Source: Fratercula arctica (lineage: Eukaryota > Chordata > Aves > Charadriiformes > Alcidae). Taken from it: a stretch of DNA of 64,000 nt. The stretch is from positions 11,894,927 to 11,958,926 of the forward strand of contig CANTUZ010000004.1 of the NCBI GenBank assembly GCA_947846985.1. The letters run 5' to 3'. Below are positions 37,001-48,812 of this stretch, in pieces. The notes below the pieces were generated by a model that saw nothing but the letters and a program-made list of their open reading frames with translations, was not told where the DNA came from and made no database searches. The stretch's first letter is position 1, and each line of letters starts with the position of its first letter. Both the position numbers and the translations under genes were made by a program.

Positions 37001-39720
37001 AGAACCTGATTTTAACATCATTTGTAATTTCTGAACAATCTCTCACTTTTAGGCAATTGAATTTGCCACTATTCTTTTAATGAAGTAGAGAAAAATGGAA
37101 AATAAACAAGAGACTCCTCCTGAGAAGAGAGCATGTTTGTCGCAAATAGTATTGCAGTTATTGTGATGTAGAACCACTGTAATTATTTTAACTATAATTA
37201 AAATTCCAAGCAAGGCAACAATAGGGATATAAAACTTTTCATTGTTGGTAAGAATAAAGCATGATTATTCACTTCTGATCTCCATAACCAGCATTGTAAT
37301 GACACTATTCAGAATGTAAAAATCATCTGGTTGCTGTTCTTTCTAATGAAAGTTTCCAAATTAAGTGTAATGATATGGGGCAGGTGAAACTTCCAAGCCT
37401 TTACATTGCCAAAAAAACCCCTTTATCTTATGTTTTGACTGGAACAAGATAGCATAAAAGAGCAAATCTGATAACCAAAGCTCTGCTTTACCATCTGTGT
37501 GCAATAATGGAACTTGGAGAACAATGGGAAGAAAAGCAAAATGCCAAGACCTGGAGTTATGAAATTGTGTACAAGAAACTAGTTTTAAATATGTATCATC
37601 TAAATATTCCGCTCATACTGACTTCAAATGTATGAGTTTAGAGTGCCGTGAGCTGGGTTCATATTTTTCAATTACTAGTTAAAATATAGTCCCAAATATC
37701 TTATTCAGCCCCCACAATCCCCCAAAAGAAAATATTGTGATATTTCCAGCTTTTGTTTCAAAGCTGAAGAGCTAGAGGGAAAAGTTGGCAGTGTTTTCTT
37801 AGCTATGGTTACTCATGTTCAAATGTTTTTACACATTCGATATTGCTTTTTTTTTCTTGTTGGTTGAATTCTTTGCCCCTCTAAATTGCAGGACATAACA
37901 GCAAAATGGGAAGAGGTAGGGAAGGGAAAGAATATTACACCTGCATGCTGTTGATGCAGGTGCACCCTGCTTTACCCACCATCTGTACTGCAATGTTTTA
38001 ATAATCACAGACACTTACCTCTTCTAGAGTGAGCACCTTATTCTATTATGTTATTCTCCTGGGAATACACTGCTCTACTCTGTAAAAAAAAATATTTCCA
38101 ATCTCATTAGCTATCATCAATCACCCCCTTAGTTCAGGCGGGTAAATGTTTGCAATCGTTGGAAACTCCTGCTAAATGAAGTCAACATAGAATTCATTTA
38201 AAATTAACATTTTTTTTTTAAAAAAAGCAGGTGTGAATATTTCAGGTACCTGAATAAATTGGTTACATTCCAGAATGACAGGATGATCTTCCCGGTTCCA
38301 TAAAATCATTAGGCAGTCATTAGATTCAGTCAATACTACGATATATTAGAAAAGGTCTCTGTAACACCCCATAGTATCAGACATCCCTAAGCACAATCAA
38401 AGAAGAACTCAGAAGGCGGCTCTCATGCTAAAGGCATTTCAGGGTGAGATGGAAAAAAGGCCCCAGTGTTTTTCATTCCTCCTGGAAAATTTTCTTCCTA
38501 TCTCCATCTCCCATAATAAGGAAAATATGAATCAGTGACTTCAATTACAGCTGTGATCTGGAGTTGGGAAGACTGCCTTGTACAAAAGGCTCTCAGGCTT
38601 CAAACCTCCTTTGAACTGTTACACTTAGTAAAACTCTCGTACTGTACAAAATCAAAGTAGCACAGGAACCGGTAGCATATACTTACCATCCAAGCATTTT
38701 AAGTGGGGATTCCGTAAGCAAGTTTCCAAAGCTTAATGGTATTAAAAAAACAATCTTCATAATGCATTTAGAAAATTAATTAAAAAAACCCCACCCAATT
38801 ACTGGAATACTACCTAATGGTAAGAATAGGCCAATATTGGATTTAATAAGCTGATCTCATCTAAACATGACAATAAGCAGAAACTGAAGGTCACACATAC
38901 AAGATGACTGCATTTTAGGAAGTAATGCCTGACAAAAAGGCTGAAAGGTTACAAGGACAAATAACTGATCGTGAGTCGTATGGACAACGCAGTCCAAGGC
39001 AGTCCATGGGTAGAGGTAAGGCAATCCATGGATTTCCAAGTCAAATTACAACGCTGTTGTTGCAAACTTCGTCTTAAAAACATTCTCAACCTGGGTAGGT
39101 GAACCCCTGGCCTTGGATAAATGCACGGTGCTTTATTTTTGAGCTGTCTTTTGCTTTATGCACACTGCCTGAAGTCGTTTATACCTGGATTTAAATTTAA
39201 CTTCAACATTAATACATCTTGTGCTATTTTGTCCTGTCTTGTCTAATGTAATCACCAGCATGGGTCTTTTATCATTGTCACTTTGTCTCCAGCATGCAGG
39301 GAACGCTCAGCAAACAGGATTCTGGAAACTTGCTTATTGTATATCACCTCTGACTCGAGCTTCTTATAAAGCAGAGAGACAATATAAATTCGGAGGGCTT
39401 TTTCTTTATATATTTATCACCCAAAAATATCAAAATCACCGTTGTATTCATACTGCAATTTCCATACTTTCTGTGACTTACAGGTTGATATAAGCTTAAA
39501 GAATAACTCTTAAGAGAAGTAGCCCTTTAAAACACACAGTTCTGTTCATGCTGGATAATGATTCTGTTCCTACATCAATCATCTGTAGAAAGTTTATACC
39601 AAAATGTTATGGCACATTGTCATCACTGTAGGATATTGGAATATATTCAGTCCTTTAAAGTTTAGACAAACTTAAATACACTAACAATGCGCATCACATT
39701 TCAAAGTCATCATTTAAACA
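31079..39720. other. non-genic stretch, nothing recognised
   Basis: The longest frame is 127 codons (36208-36591 +). It begins with a hydrophobic stretch of about 15 residues, RFLLLLFIFISQSSLTT, that mimics a signal peptide, but no domain follows and there is no promoter or splice context. Frames of 92 codons (34406-34684 +) and 99 codons (35405-35704 -) are equally unsupported. A 9-bp hairpin lies at 37938-37962. The block 32480-32720 may be conserved non-coding sequence. Confidence 0.6.
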
Positions 39721-39726
39721 TTGCGG

Positions 39727-39798
39727 GTGAAACCCTGGGCCCATTTAAAGTCAGTGGCAAAATTCCCACTGACCTCAGGAGAAGTCAGATCCTGTCCT
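39727..39798. repeat. ancient palindromic amniote repeat (second copy type)
   Basis: 'gtgaaaccctgggcccattt' and 'aaagtcagtggcaaaattcc' lead into 'cactgacctcaggagaagtc' and 'agatcctgtcc'. The remembered repeat is a near-perfect hairpin: gtgaaatcctggccccattg, aagtcaatggcaaaactccc, attgacttcaatgggg, ccaggatttcac. Both arms are recognisable: 'actgacctcagg' is the partner of 'aaagtcagt'. It belongs to the same general class as the element at 5690-5745 but with different arms. Family name uncertain. Confidence 0.65.
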
Positions 39799-42700
39799 TT
39801 ATTGCTGCCTTTATTCATTTTTGCCAACCAAATGACAAATTATTAATAAATGCACAGGATATTACTTAGTCTAAGCAGAGCCGGTAAGAACTAGAAAAGA
39901 AGCTTTTCAAATACATTATACATGAATCAAGCTGTTATCTTTTGAACAATTTGTTCAATGAGTTGGCATTCAACCAGATAGAGAGATGGTCAAACACTGC
40001 AAAAGACTATTCGTGAATAATTTATTTAATGAATAACAGTTACTTTGTGAGGATAATGTATTCTGTGAGTAATATTCAACAGCTTACAGCCAAAAGTGTT
40101 TTATCCAACATTAATTACTGTTCTTTTGTTTTGGGGAAGCATAGAAGTATTATAAGGTTTTGTTTGTATTGCTTTGATCTTCCATCACCGCACAGTTACC
40201 AGCACTTGTGCTACAGTACACAAATAACAAGCACCTGACTTTTGTTAAATTTAGTTTCACATCACTTTAGCATGTAGGATTTCTTAACTTTCATCTAAAC
40301 AAATGAAGTGACATTTTAACATTCTGTGTATCACCAAGTCAAGCAGTAAGTTTTATGAGATTAAAAAAAGAAAAAGAAAAAAAATCAGGAAAAATCCTCC
40401 AGCCTCCAAGCAAGTTGAATATAGATAACGTTGCCATATTTTTCTTCATGTTTTCTTCAACAGCTGTCTATTAAGTCCATATTATGATGTTCTAAAAATG
40501 TTGATGTTTTTTCAAACTGTATTAAGTAATTTACATAAACAGCTGTTATGTTCAATTTCCTGTCCTAGGAGGATTCCATTATTGACACAAAAGTGTGGAA
40601 ATAAGCTGTGTGTAGTTTTAAGCACTGTTTCCTCCCTTAGAGAAATTTTAAGTAAGTCTTCAAATCTTTAAGTCAGAGTTACGCTGTTGGCAGTTCCTTA
40701 ACATTATGACTCCATGCCCTTGACATCTCTGCTCCAGCAGACACAGGCGAGAATTTTGCCATTCTCATGACTAAGAAGTACCACAAACCATACATTCCAA
40801 CCTTCTTCAGACCCTCCCAGCTACCCTTAATGCACTTACCTTCTTACACAAAGGCTTTAACCCATCATATCCATGCTACATGCAAAACACAAAGAGCTCA
40901 TGAGGAAACTACAGGAGAACATGAAGAAAACCAGGAGAGTACATTTAGATTTTTTTTTTAAGCGTTTGTGATGTATAGCAGCAGGATAACCATGTGTGAT
41001 CAGGTACTGGTGTCATTTCTGTCACATCTTATATATGCAACATGTTTCAGGCTGAGTGTATACATCACATCTCCTGGTCTCAGGCTGGAAACATAACGTG
41101 CCTAAGTGAACACTCGTGGGTACATCTGCACTAACCGCAAGGAATAGTACTTTTTTAATGAAAGATAACTTGTGGTTTGGAAATCTGACTTTCCTCCACT
41201 GTAGTAGAAAGTTTAGTCTACCTTGAAGTCCCTCCAAGTGAGCAAGTCCGCATGGAAGACCAGAGTCAATTGCGCACGTGCTGTCCCACCTGTTCTACCT
41301 GGGTGGGCAGTCGATTCCTCTTTGCTGGCAAGGGGGATTCCAGCAGCTGCTGCCTTGCCTCACTGGGAAGTATCCTCATCTAACTGTTCTCTAAATTAAC
41401 CGCAAAGTCACAGCCCATAGCTACCGCTTCCCTGCTGAGGCCAGAGATGATCCATCTTCACTACTTCTGGTAGACAAGTTGCAGTTTCAGCTGTGGTGTT
41501 CAGCACTGCTGGTCACCCACGGCAGGAGCCTGCTCCCCTGGAAGGGAAGAGAGGAAGAAAACCATCAGCAGGTCACTAGCTGAGACAGCGTCTCACTTGC
41601 CCTGCCACCGTCCAGGTTAAATGAAGCTTGTGGCACAATGAATAGACTCCAGCTACAGAGGTACGATAGATCTGGCAACGCTACTCTGCAGCTGAAATTC
41701 TTTTTCAGGGTAAAACTTGCTGGGTTTTCTTACAACGTTGATTCATCCTTCACATGATTTTTAGCAAACAATGATTTAGCTTATTGTAATAAATTTGTGG
41801 GAAAAAAATCGGATTTGTATTCCTAGCACAAGTGCATATATGTGCATTATAATTTTATTCAATATCTGTAAGCTTTAAAGCTTTTCAAAACCTAATTACA
41901 GGCTTCATTTATTATCTGAAATAACACAATTGTTTTTTTCTTAGGTTAGAATGTTCTTGCAAAATACAACTTACACAGGTTTTAAGTGACATAGGTGATT
42001 TTTTCACCTTTAATAAATTTTCAAATTGATTGGCTCAGAACCTTATACGCAAATGGAATCTAAAATTTGAAAATAGAAAATATTATCTCAGAGTCTTTTT
42101 ATGGAAAGCTAACTTAAGGTGATCTCTGGTATTTTAAATGAGCTCTTGGTAAATATGCATTATGGTGCAGTCTTCGATCATACCAGCTTATTTTATATAT
42201 TTTTTTTTTCTGACAGACTCCTATCTCTTTCAGTGAACTGATTACATATAGAGGGTACTAAGTAGTGTGTAAAGTATTGCATTGTTAATGAAAATATAGT
42301 CTGGAATTTGTCATTGAGGAAAAAAAATAAATGACAAACTAAACGTTGTTATTTAAAATGTCATATGAGTTTTAACTCCCTCCTTTTAGTCACTAGAGTT
42401 CCCTGCTCTTCTTTCCAAGACATACATTAAACTACGACAATCTGATTTTTATTACCATTAAAAGGAAAAACAAACAACCAATAAACGTAACATGTTTCTA
42501 CCACAATCCCAAAATTAATTGTCTCTTTTGAGAGAAATTAGCAAAATTGTGCTTAGAAAGGTTGTTTCTGGTTACAGCACATTTCTTTTGATAACCTGGA
42601 TCAAAATATATTAGCTACAAAATGGATTCTGTTTTGGTGAATAAATCAACACAAGTTACACGTGGCAGAATAATTTAGAATAAAGATGGGAAAGTGATTA

Positions 42701-44457
42701 ATTTTTGTGTTTTCACAGATAACTTAAGTGGTTTACGATCAAGCAAATCTAACTAAATAAAAAAAAAGAGGAAAGCCTTCAAAAAGGGCAAAAATCTTGA
42801 GAAATTGTCTAGAGATAGGTAAATTAATTAAAATCACATTAAATCCACTACTTCATTTAGTTCTTTGAGTTATATGTGCATCTCCTCTCCAGGAATAGTC
42901 TAAATGATTTTGATATTTGACAGGAGAAACTGTTACTATCTTATTTTGCAAAGACTTTGAAATATATAACCTCTAAGCAATGTCTGTCAAATTTCCTTTC
43001 ACCCCCAAGCCTGAAGTCTCAATAATGTCATCACAAAATGTAAAAGCAGTGATCTGCCCTAGAAAAAAAAAAAGACAAAGGAATTTCAAAAGGTTGTATT
43101 TTCTTGATGCTAAATCATTGCTTCATGTTACCTTGCTGTTGTTTGCTTCTGGAAAGGAATGAGATAAGAATCTGAGACAAAATGCAAGTGCTGGATTCAG
43201 GTTTCTGATGAATAAGATAGATTGGAATCATGAGTTTGTTTCTAGTTTCATCATCTAGAGATGACACCAACAATTCTGTAAAATGCTTTTACATTTAGGT
43301 GGGTTTGTTTGTATAAGCCATATTTAAAATACATAAATTGATATTCCTCAAAGATCACATAGAATTATTTATAGGTATTCCTTTGACTATTAAACGTATT
43401 CTGCAGACTGTGAAGCAACTACATGCTGTATGGAATAAATTAAAAAGTTGTATTGTTTTCATTGTTCCATAAATTAGCATGAAGTTTAGTTTAGGGTCAT
43501 AATTTTTCTCATTATGTGGTCCTGTATTTCATGTACTACCTACTGAACATATGTACTTTCACAAAAGAATTCTTTGGGGATTTGTCTATAATATAATCTG
43601 AATCACAAGTCACGAATGTATCAATTTAGTTTTGTAAAATTCAGAGACAAAAAGACATTTTCAGTTTTTAGTACGAAAATAAATAGAACGAGAAAAATTA
43701 CTGGAATCTGCTCATTAGACTTTCTGGTTAAACTTGCCTTCTGTCTTAAGGCTGGGCCCAACACCTCTCTCAAGATGAAACTTACCTGCAATGGCAAGGG
43801 TACCTGTAGGTGCAGCCAGGAATTCGCCCTTTACACGCCAGGAACTTCAAATTTCTCTGTGGTTTAACATGCCAGACAAGGTGTATGCAGGAAGCCACCT
43901 GGAAGAAGAAACAGGAAAATAACTATGCTAACGGTTGCCCAGGAGGCTCTTTTCATTGACTGCAATTGCGTTTATCAACACGCAGCACCTTTTCGTCAAG
44001 GTTTGAGTCAATGGTGGCAGAAGGCACTTCAGGGCTCCCGAGTGAAATTTGTTATCCTTAGGAGGTACTGCCTACGTAGGCATTGAGGAGCTCGGTAACT
44101 AAGAATTACACTCACTGAAATAGCACTGTAACGTTTGCTGAATAGCAAGAAAAAAAGCACCCTGAAACGTGTGATTTTGATTTCTCCACCCCAACTGCCT
44201 GAACTGAAAGGCTGCTCACCAGGGGTGCATGGGGGCTCAACGGGGTTGCACTGAAGGCAGGAGACAGGGGGCAGAAATGGGACACCCAAAGCCTGTAAAA
44301 AACAAAGAAAATATCAGTATAAAACAAACAGAACAATGTGTGGGCTTTTTATCCCTCTCTCTTTCTTAGATAAGTGCTCTAATCAGAAGAAATCACGTCA
44401 CCTTGGGAGGTTCTTTTTAAAAAACTGAGGGACTTGAAACCAGCATATCTTTTCAAG
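39799..44457. other. non-genic stretch, nothing firmly recognised
   Basis: Short frames only (at most 86 codons). A somewhat GC-richer patch lies at 41220-41660. A perfect 14-bp palindrome TGCCTACGTAGGCA lies at 44069-44082. An A/G-rich run is at 40363-40385. No exon, RNA gene or repeat family is recognised. Confidence 0.6.
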
Positions 44458-44530
44458 TTTTTTTTTAGATTTTTTTATTTGTTTGTTTGTTTTGTGGTTT
44501 TTTTTTGTTTGTTTTCGTTTTTGTTTTTTC
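44458..44530. repeat. T-rich tract with GTTT units
   Basis: About 70 bases are almost all T with regularly placed single G, partly as (GTTT)n. It is translated as a poly-Phe frame at 44434-44649, which is an artefact. Confidence 0.9.
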
Positions 44531-44715
44531 ATAGATTAACTATGAGGCGTCTAAACATTCTTATTTTTGTTTATTTTGAATGTTTCATAACTCCAAACAT
44601 CAGAAAAAGTTTTGGGTGTTCCATGAAAAGAAATCTGCTGACTAATTGACCCACTAACAAATAGTGACCGATCCTATCTATGCAGGTATGAGAAAAGTCT
44701 AGAATAAAGAAATTC

Positions 44716-44765
44716 AAACCTTTTATAAAAGGTTTTATAAAAACTTTTATAAAAAAGTTTTGAAT
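44716..44765. repeat. 12-bp tandem of TTTTATAAAA palindromes
   Basis: The self-complementary decamer TTTTATAAAA occurs three times at exactly 12-base spacing (44721, 44733, 44745), separated by GG and AC. The first copy lies within a perfect 20-bp palindrome AAACCTTTTATAAAAGGTTT (44716-44735). The TATAAAA motif is a TATA-box match, but three copies in a palindromic tandem with no transcription unit nearby point to a simple repeat. Confidence 0.85.
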
Positions 44766-47700
44766 CTAGTTACTAATAACCAAAAGTGATGATTTTTCAA
44801 ACTTGATTTTTGTTCTGCTAATTCAATGAAAAATTCCCATTTTAGTTTAACGGCACCCTAATTTCAGTCTTCATTATGCGTTCAAAAATATTAATGCAAA
44901 CTGCTTCATCTTACCAGTCAGCCTACCAGACATGTTTTGTTAATGAGCGATTAATTTTTTTAGTATGGAATCAGCTATAGAATAAATCATTTATTTATCG
45001 GGCTGCTACAGATAGCAATTTTCAAGTTTTTCCATGAATATTGAAAAAAACCCACAAGTTTCTAAACAAAGAGAGGGGGAGGAAAAAAAGCCCCAACACT
45101 GTATGGGCTGGACTGATATACAAATAATAACAATAAGAAGTGAACATGCTCCTTATTATATGCAGAATTAATGATGTGCATTCAAGTTTATGAAAGTATC
45201 TTCAAGTGGTGCTTACAACTTTCTTTTATCAAAAGTGCTGGTCAATACTTTACAGCTTCTCTGAGCTTATTTACTCTGATCAAAGTATGGAATATAAAAG
45301 ATTAAACTCTTCCACTAATTACATGCCCGAAGGCACATTAACAATGCAAGTGTCAAAGCTCTGCTAAAAATTCATTTTGCATTTTTAATAAAAACTGATA
45401 GCAAGCTTTTGAATGCATCTAACTGGAAAAAAGTAATTTTTGTTTGAGTAGCTTCTTTATGAGAAGAGCGTAGAAGCCCTGAAACCTCACAAACACAAGG
45501 GTATAGGTAATTTGTGCTGTGAAGATGGACTACAAGAAATCTTCCTGTCAAACAATTCACAGTGAATTTCTCCTTAATATCTTGATCGGACCAAAAAATA
45601 ACCCAGCACTAGAAATCAACACTAAATTTTTGATCAAAACCTTTTATTTCAAAACTTGCAAGCAATCAAATATTCAAAATGTTACTTCTTGGTTTAATGG
45701 AAGAGAACGCAACTGCTATCTATTGCACAATCTGTAAATTTTTTTTTTCATGCTTAAATATCTCTCTCGTGATTCTGCATTGCTTTTTTTGACTCCTGTC
45801 TTTTCCCTTCCTGCAGCAGAAAGTAATTTCCTTAACTGTATTGTGTGAAAACATGAAGCAAAAGCATTTTGTTGAGTTCCTGAAAACCTTTGTAGCATAA
45901 TAGGCTCCTGTGGAACTTGGACTTGTGAAGGTTAGAATATTGCAAACATGTTTTGCCTTTTGCCATAGCTCTTATTTATCGTGATTACCTATCAGCTTGT
46001 GCTGCGTTTTCAGGGAAGTGGGATTGTCAGAACCCTGCCATCAGAGAAATGAGAGTTTTGGGTCTTCAACTCAGCCGCACCAGGGATCTCAGCTCAGTAT
46101 TCTGTCAGCCAGCACAGAGTAGAGACGCAGCCAAGGTGTAAGGCATGGTACAGCCCGCGACGTTTTTTGTTGGTCCAAGTGTAATACAGAAGGCGTCTAT
46201 CGTGCGTCCATTATTTGCTGGAAAACATCCTGAGAAATTAAATAAAGTTAGATAAGTTGTCACATAAAATCTAGTAAAAGTTTCCAGTTCTATTTGAACT
46301 ACATTTGTAAATAATTGAAGGACTGGAGTAAGTTTTATTTTTCGTCTGGAAGAACTGTCCCTTTGGGTACATCGTAAGGCAATCCTCGAGTTCCCTAGAT
46401 TATGAAGACTTTAGGAAGTTTTTCTATCAGCATTTTTCATCTACATGTGAATGCATTACTCCCAGGTGACTTGGGATTATTTGCTTCTTTGATTTTAACG
46501 ACCTTATTCTAAATATATTGATGTTGATTTGAGAGGTAATTGTGTGACCTCTAAACACGGCAATTTGTGTGACCTATGAAAACCATCCAGAACAGTAATT
46601 TACAAATAAGTTTTGTTTGCTTATGACGGAAGTCCAGGCAAGACCTTAGAATTGCTTTTATATCACAAAGAATAATAAACAGCATGATTAATTTGCTCTG
46701 TGAACACTCATGCCAAAAGCTGGAAGATTAAAAAAAAAGAAAAAAAGAAAAAAGCTAGTAATTATGGGCACTAATGTCAATTCTGTGATGATTTTCTGAC
46801 CCATATGCCTCTGTGATGAACCTCAACGATGGTTTAACTTGTATATGTAAGAAATAATTTTTAAAAAGGCTTATTATTTTACTCTAGGGGGAAAATAAAG
46901 CTATTTTCAATTGTCTCCTGCATCGTTGATTTTGAGAGGTAGAATAAGAGAAAGGAGAAACATAGTAAGAAAAACAGCAGATGTTTTCTTATTTAAGAGT
47001 TACGTACTAAAAACTTCCCTCAAGGGAATCACCAGCTCTACCAGTTTTGTCAAGCGCTGTCACAGAGCCAAAGTGCACCTCAACAGGTCTAATCAGCCCG
47101 CAGCCTCGGAAACTGAGAAAATCACTTTACACTTTCCTTCCACAAATCTCCTGAGACGTGACAAAGCAAAGGAGGGGCGGTGGGGGGTGGTGAAGCACAA
47201 CAACAGAAAGTAGAAGTGTTTCAGAAACGCCAACACAATGACTTACTCTTTAAGTCATCACACATACGTGCTTTTTCTTTAGTTGGCTTAAGAAAATTTC
47301 TAATCTCTCTCACATTGTGGCAAAAAAGACAATGTCAAGCATGATAAAACTTTTGAAACATAAAATAATGTTATAGAAGAAGCCATTTTATAGCTTGTAC
47401 GAAGAAAAGCTTGCATACAACTTCCCTTCCCATGCAACCCCCAGAGGACGAATAGATCTACAAAAGCTAAGGGGTCCAACGACACAGTTAGTAATTTCCC
47501 CTTTGACTGCAAAAGAAACAAAAAAATAATCTAGATGCTCCTATATAAAACAGAAAAATAAATACCTGTCATGATGACCCAAGATTCTGTGGCTGATATT
47601 TTGCTAGGAGCATATATCTAAATCACAATTTCTGCTAAAAATAACGACGAACAAAACTGTTACCCTGCAATAACAGTTCAGCTTTCTTGAGTTTTGCCAA

Positions 47701-48717
47701 GATGTTTACCGCCAACCTTTTCCTTTCCCTGTTAGGTCAAACTGTGCTATTAATGACTTTCTATTTAGCTCAAATGCCTGACACCCAACCAACACTAAAG
47801 TAAATGGCAAACAGATAGAAGCTGAGGTATTCAGGATCTAGAATATATGCTTATTTTCATCTAATTATGTGACTTTTCCATGTTGAGGATAAGAATATTA
47901 CAGAAAGAATCCCTCTCTCTAGCTAATAAAATGCAGTTGAGGTACTGTACCATGCTTCTCACACCACAGATAGTATGTTTACTCAAGTAACTCAAGTCGA
48001 AAGTAAACAAGAGGCGATTGCATCATCTGCATTCCAGTGTGGCATGTACACTACAGCTGTTGACACAGGGAGCATGGCATACTGCACCACCGGTTAGCTA
48101 AGACTCCGCTCGGGTGAAAAATTACTGGGAAGATGCTAGCACTTATTTTAGTGGTAAAATACTTGCAAAGAGAATCTAAATGAAGAAAGACACCATCAAG
48201 ACAAACCACAGGTAGAAAACCTCATGGCACCAAATGAAGCTGCTTTCGAAGACCTGTAACTGAGGATCACCAGTCAGGAAAAGTAATCACACTCCTACAC
48301 AACTTTCCACCTTCACCTCCACCTTTTCCCAGGAAGGATACAGCCACAACAGCACATTCTCGTACTGTCTGAGGCTTAGATGATGTTCTGCAGCCTGCTT
48401 TCTCAATTTGTCTCAAAGATTCCTCTTCATACTCACCAAGTTTTAAATGCTTTACAATCCATACATAGTTCCATAGCAGCTGCAGACTGCAAGGATTCAT
48501 GACTTCAGTACGATACACTCAGGTTTGTAAGTCACATATTTCTAAATGCTGTTATAAATTCTGTATATTTTTAAAGTAACCACAGTGCCATGAAAGTCAA
48601 CATATCTGATAACGCCATACAAAAGAGTTGTTTGATCAACCGATTAAGCAGTGGTTGATATTAGTACTGCAATTGCAACTGTAGCCTCGAATATTATTAT
48701 TGATTTATATAGCGAAA
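44766..48717. other. non-genic stretch, nothing firmly recognised
   Basis: Frames include 100 codons (46911-47213 +) and 83 codons (48267-48518 -) without domains. At 45999-46141 a pyrimidine-rich AG acceptor-like site and an AAG/gtgtaa donor-like site bracket about 120 open bases, but nothing supports an exon. A two-fold direct repeat of TGTGTGACCT lies at 46540-46575. An A-rich run is at 46731-46753. Confidence 0.6.
47171..47190 (+). other. G-rich run, possible G-quadruplex
   Basis: GGAGGGGCGGTGGGGGGTGG contains five G runs with one-base gaps, unusual in this AT-rich window. It can form a two-tier quadruplex by the simple pattern rule. No promoter or gene is adjacent. Confidence 0.5.
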
Positions 48718-48812
48718 CATAGAATCATAGAATGGTTTGGGTGGAAGGGAACTTAAGGATCATGTAGTACTAACCCCCCTGCCATGGGCAGGGACACCTC
48801 CCACTAGACCAC
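48718..48812 (-). mobile_element. CR1 LINE 3' end, 5'-truncated (avian type)
   Basis: On the minus strand the element ends in CCATTCTATGATTCTATG, the octamer-repeat 3' terminus that defines CR1 elements of birds. Upstream of it, read on the plus strand, are 'ggtttgggtggaagggaac', 'ttaaggatcatgtagtac', 'taacccccctgccatgggca' and 'gggacacctcccactagacc'. These match the common chicken-type 3' untranslated region with few changes. It stops abruptly at about 48812, the usual severe 5' truncation of CR1. No coding region is present. There is no obvious target-site duplication, which is normal for CR1. This is the least diverged repeat in the window and the main evidence for a bird. Confidence 0.93.

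Noticed and set aside
44069..44082. 14-bp perfect palindrome TGCCTACGTAGGCA as an operator-like site
   Set aside because: A palindrome of this length is not rare in 64 kb and there is no gene context.
45999..46141. Possible internal exon between an acceptor-like and a donor-like site
   Set aside because: Such pairs are common by chance, the translated peptide matches nothing known to me, and no partner exon is seen.
46540..46575. Two TGTGTGACCT copies as paired nuclear-receptor or MIR sites
   Set aside because: No MIR core follows either copy and the spacing does not fit a standard direct-repeat response element.
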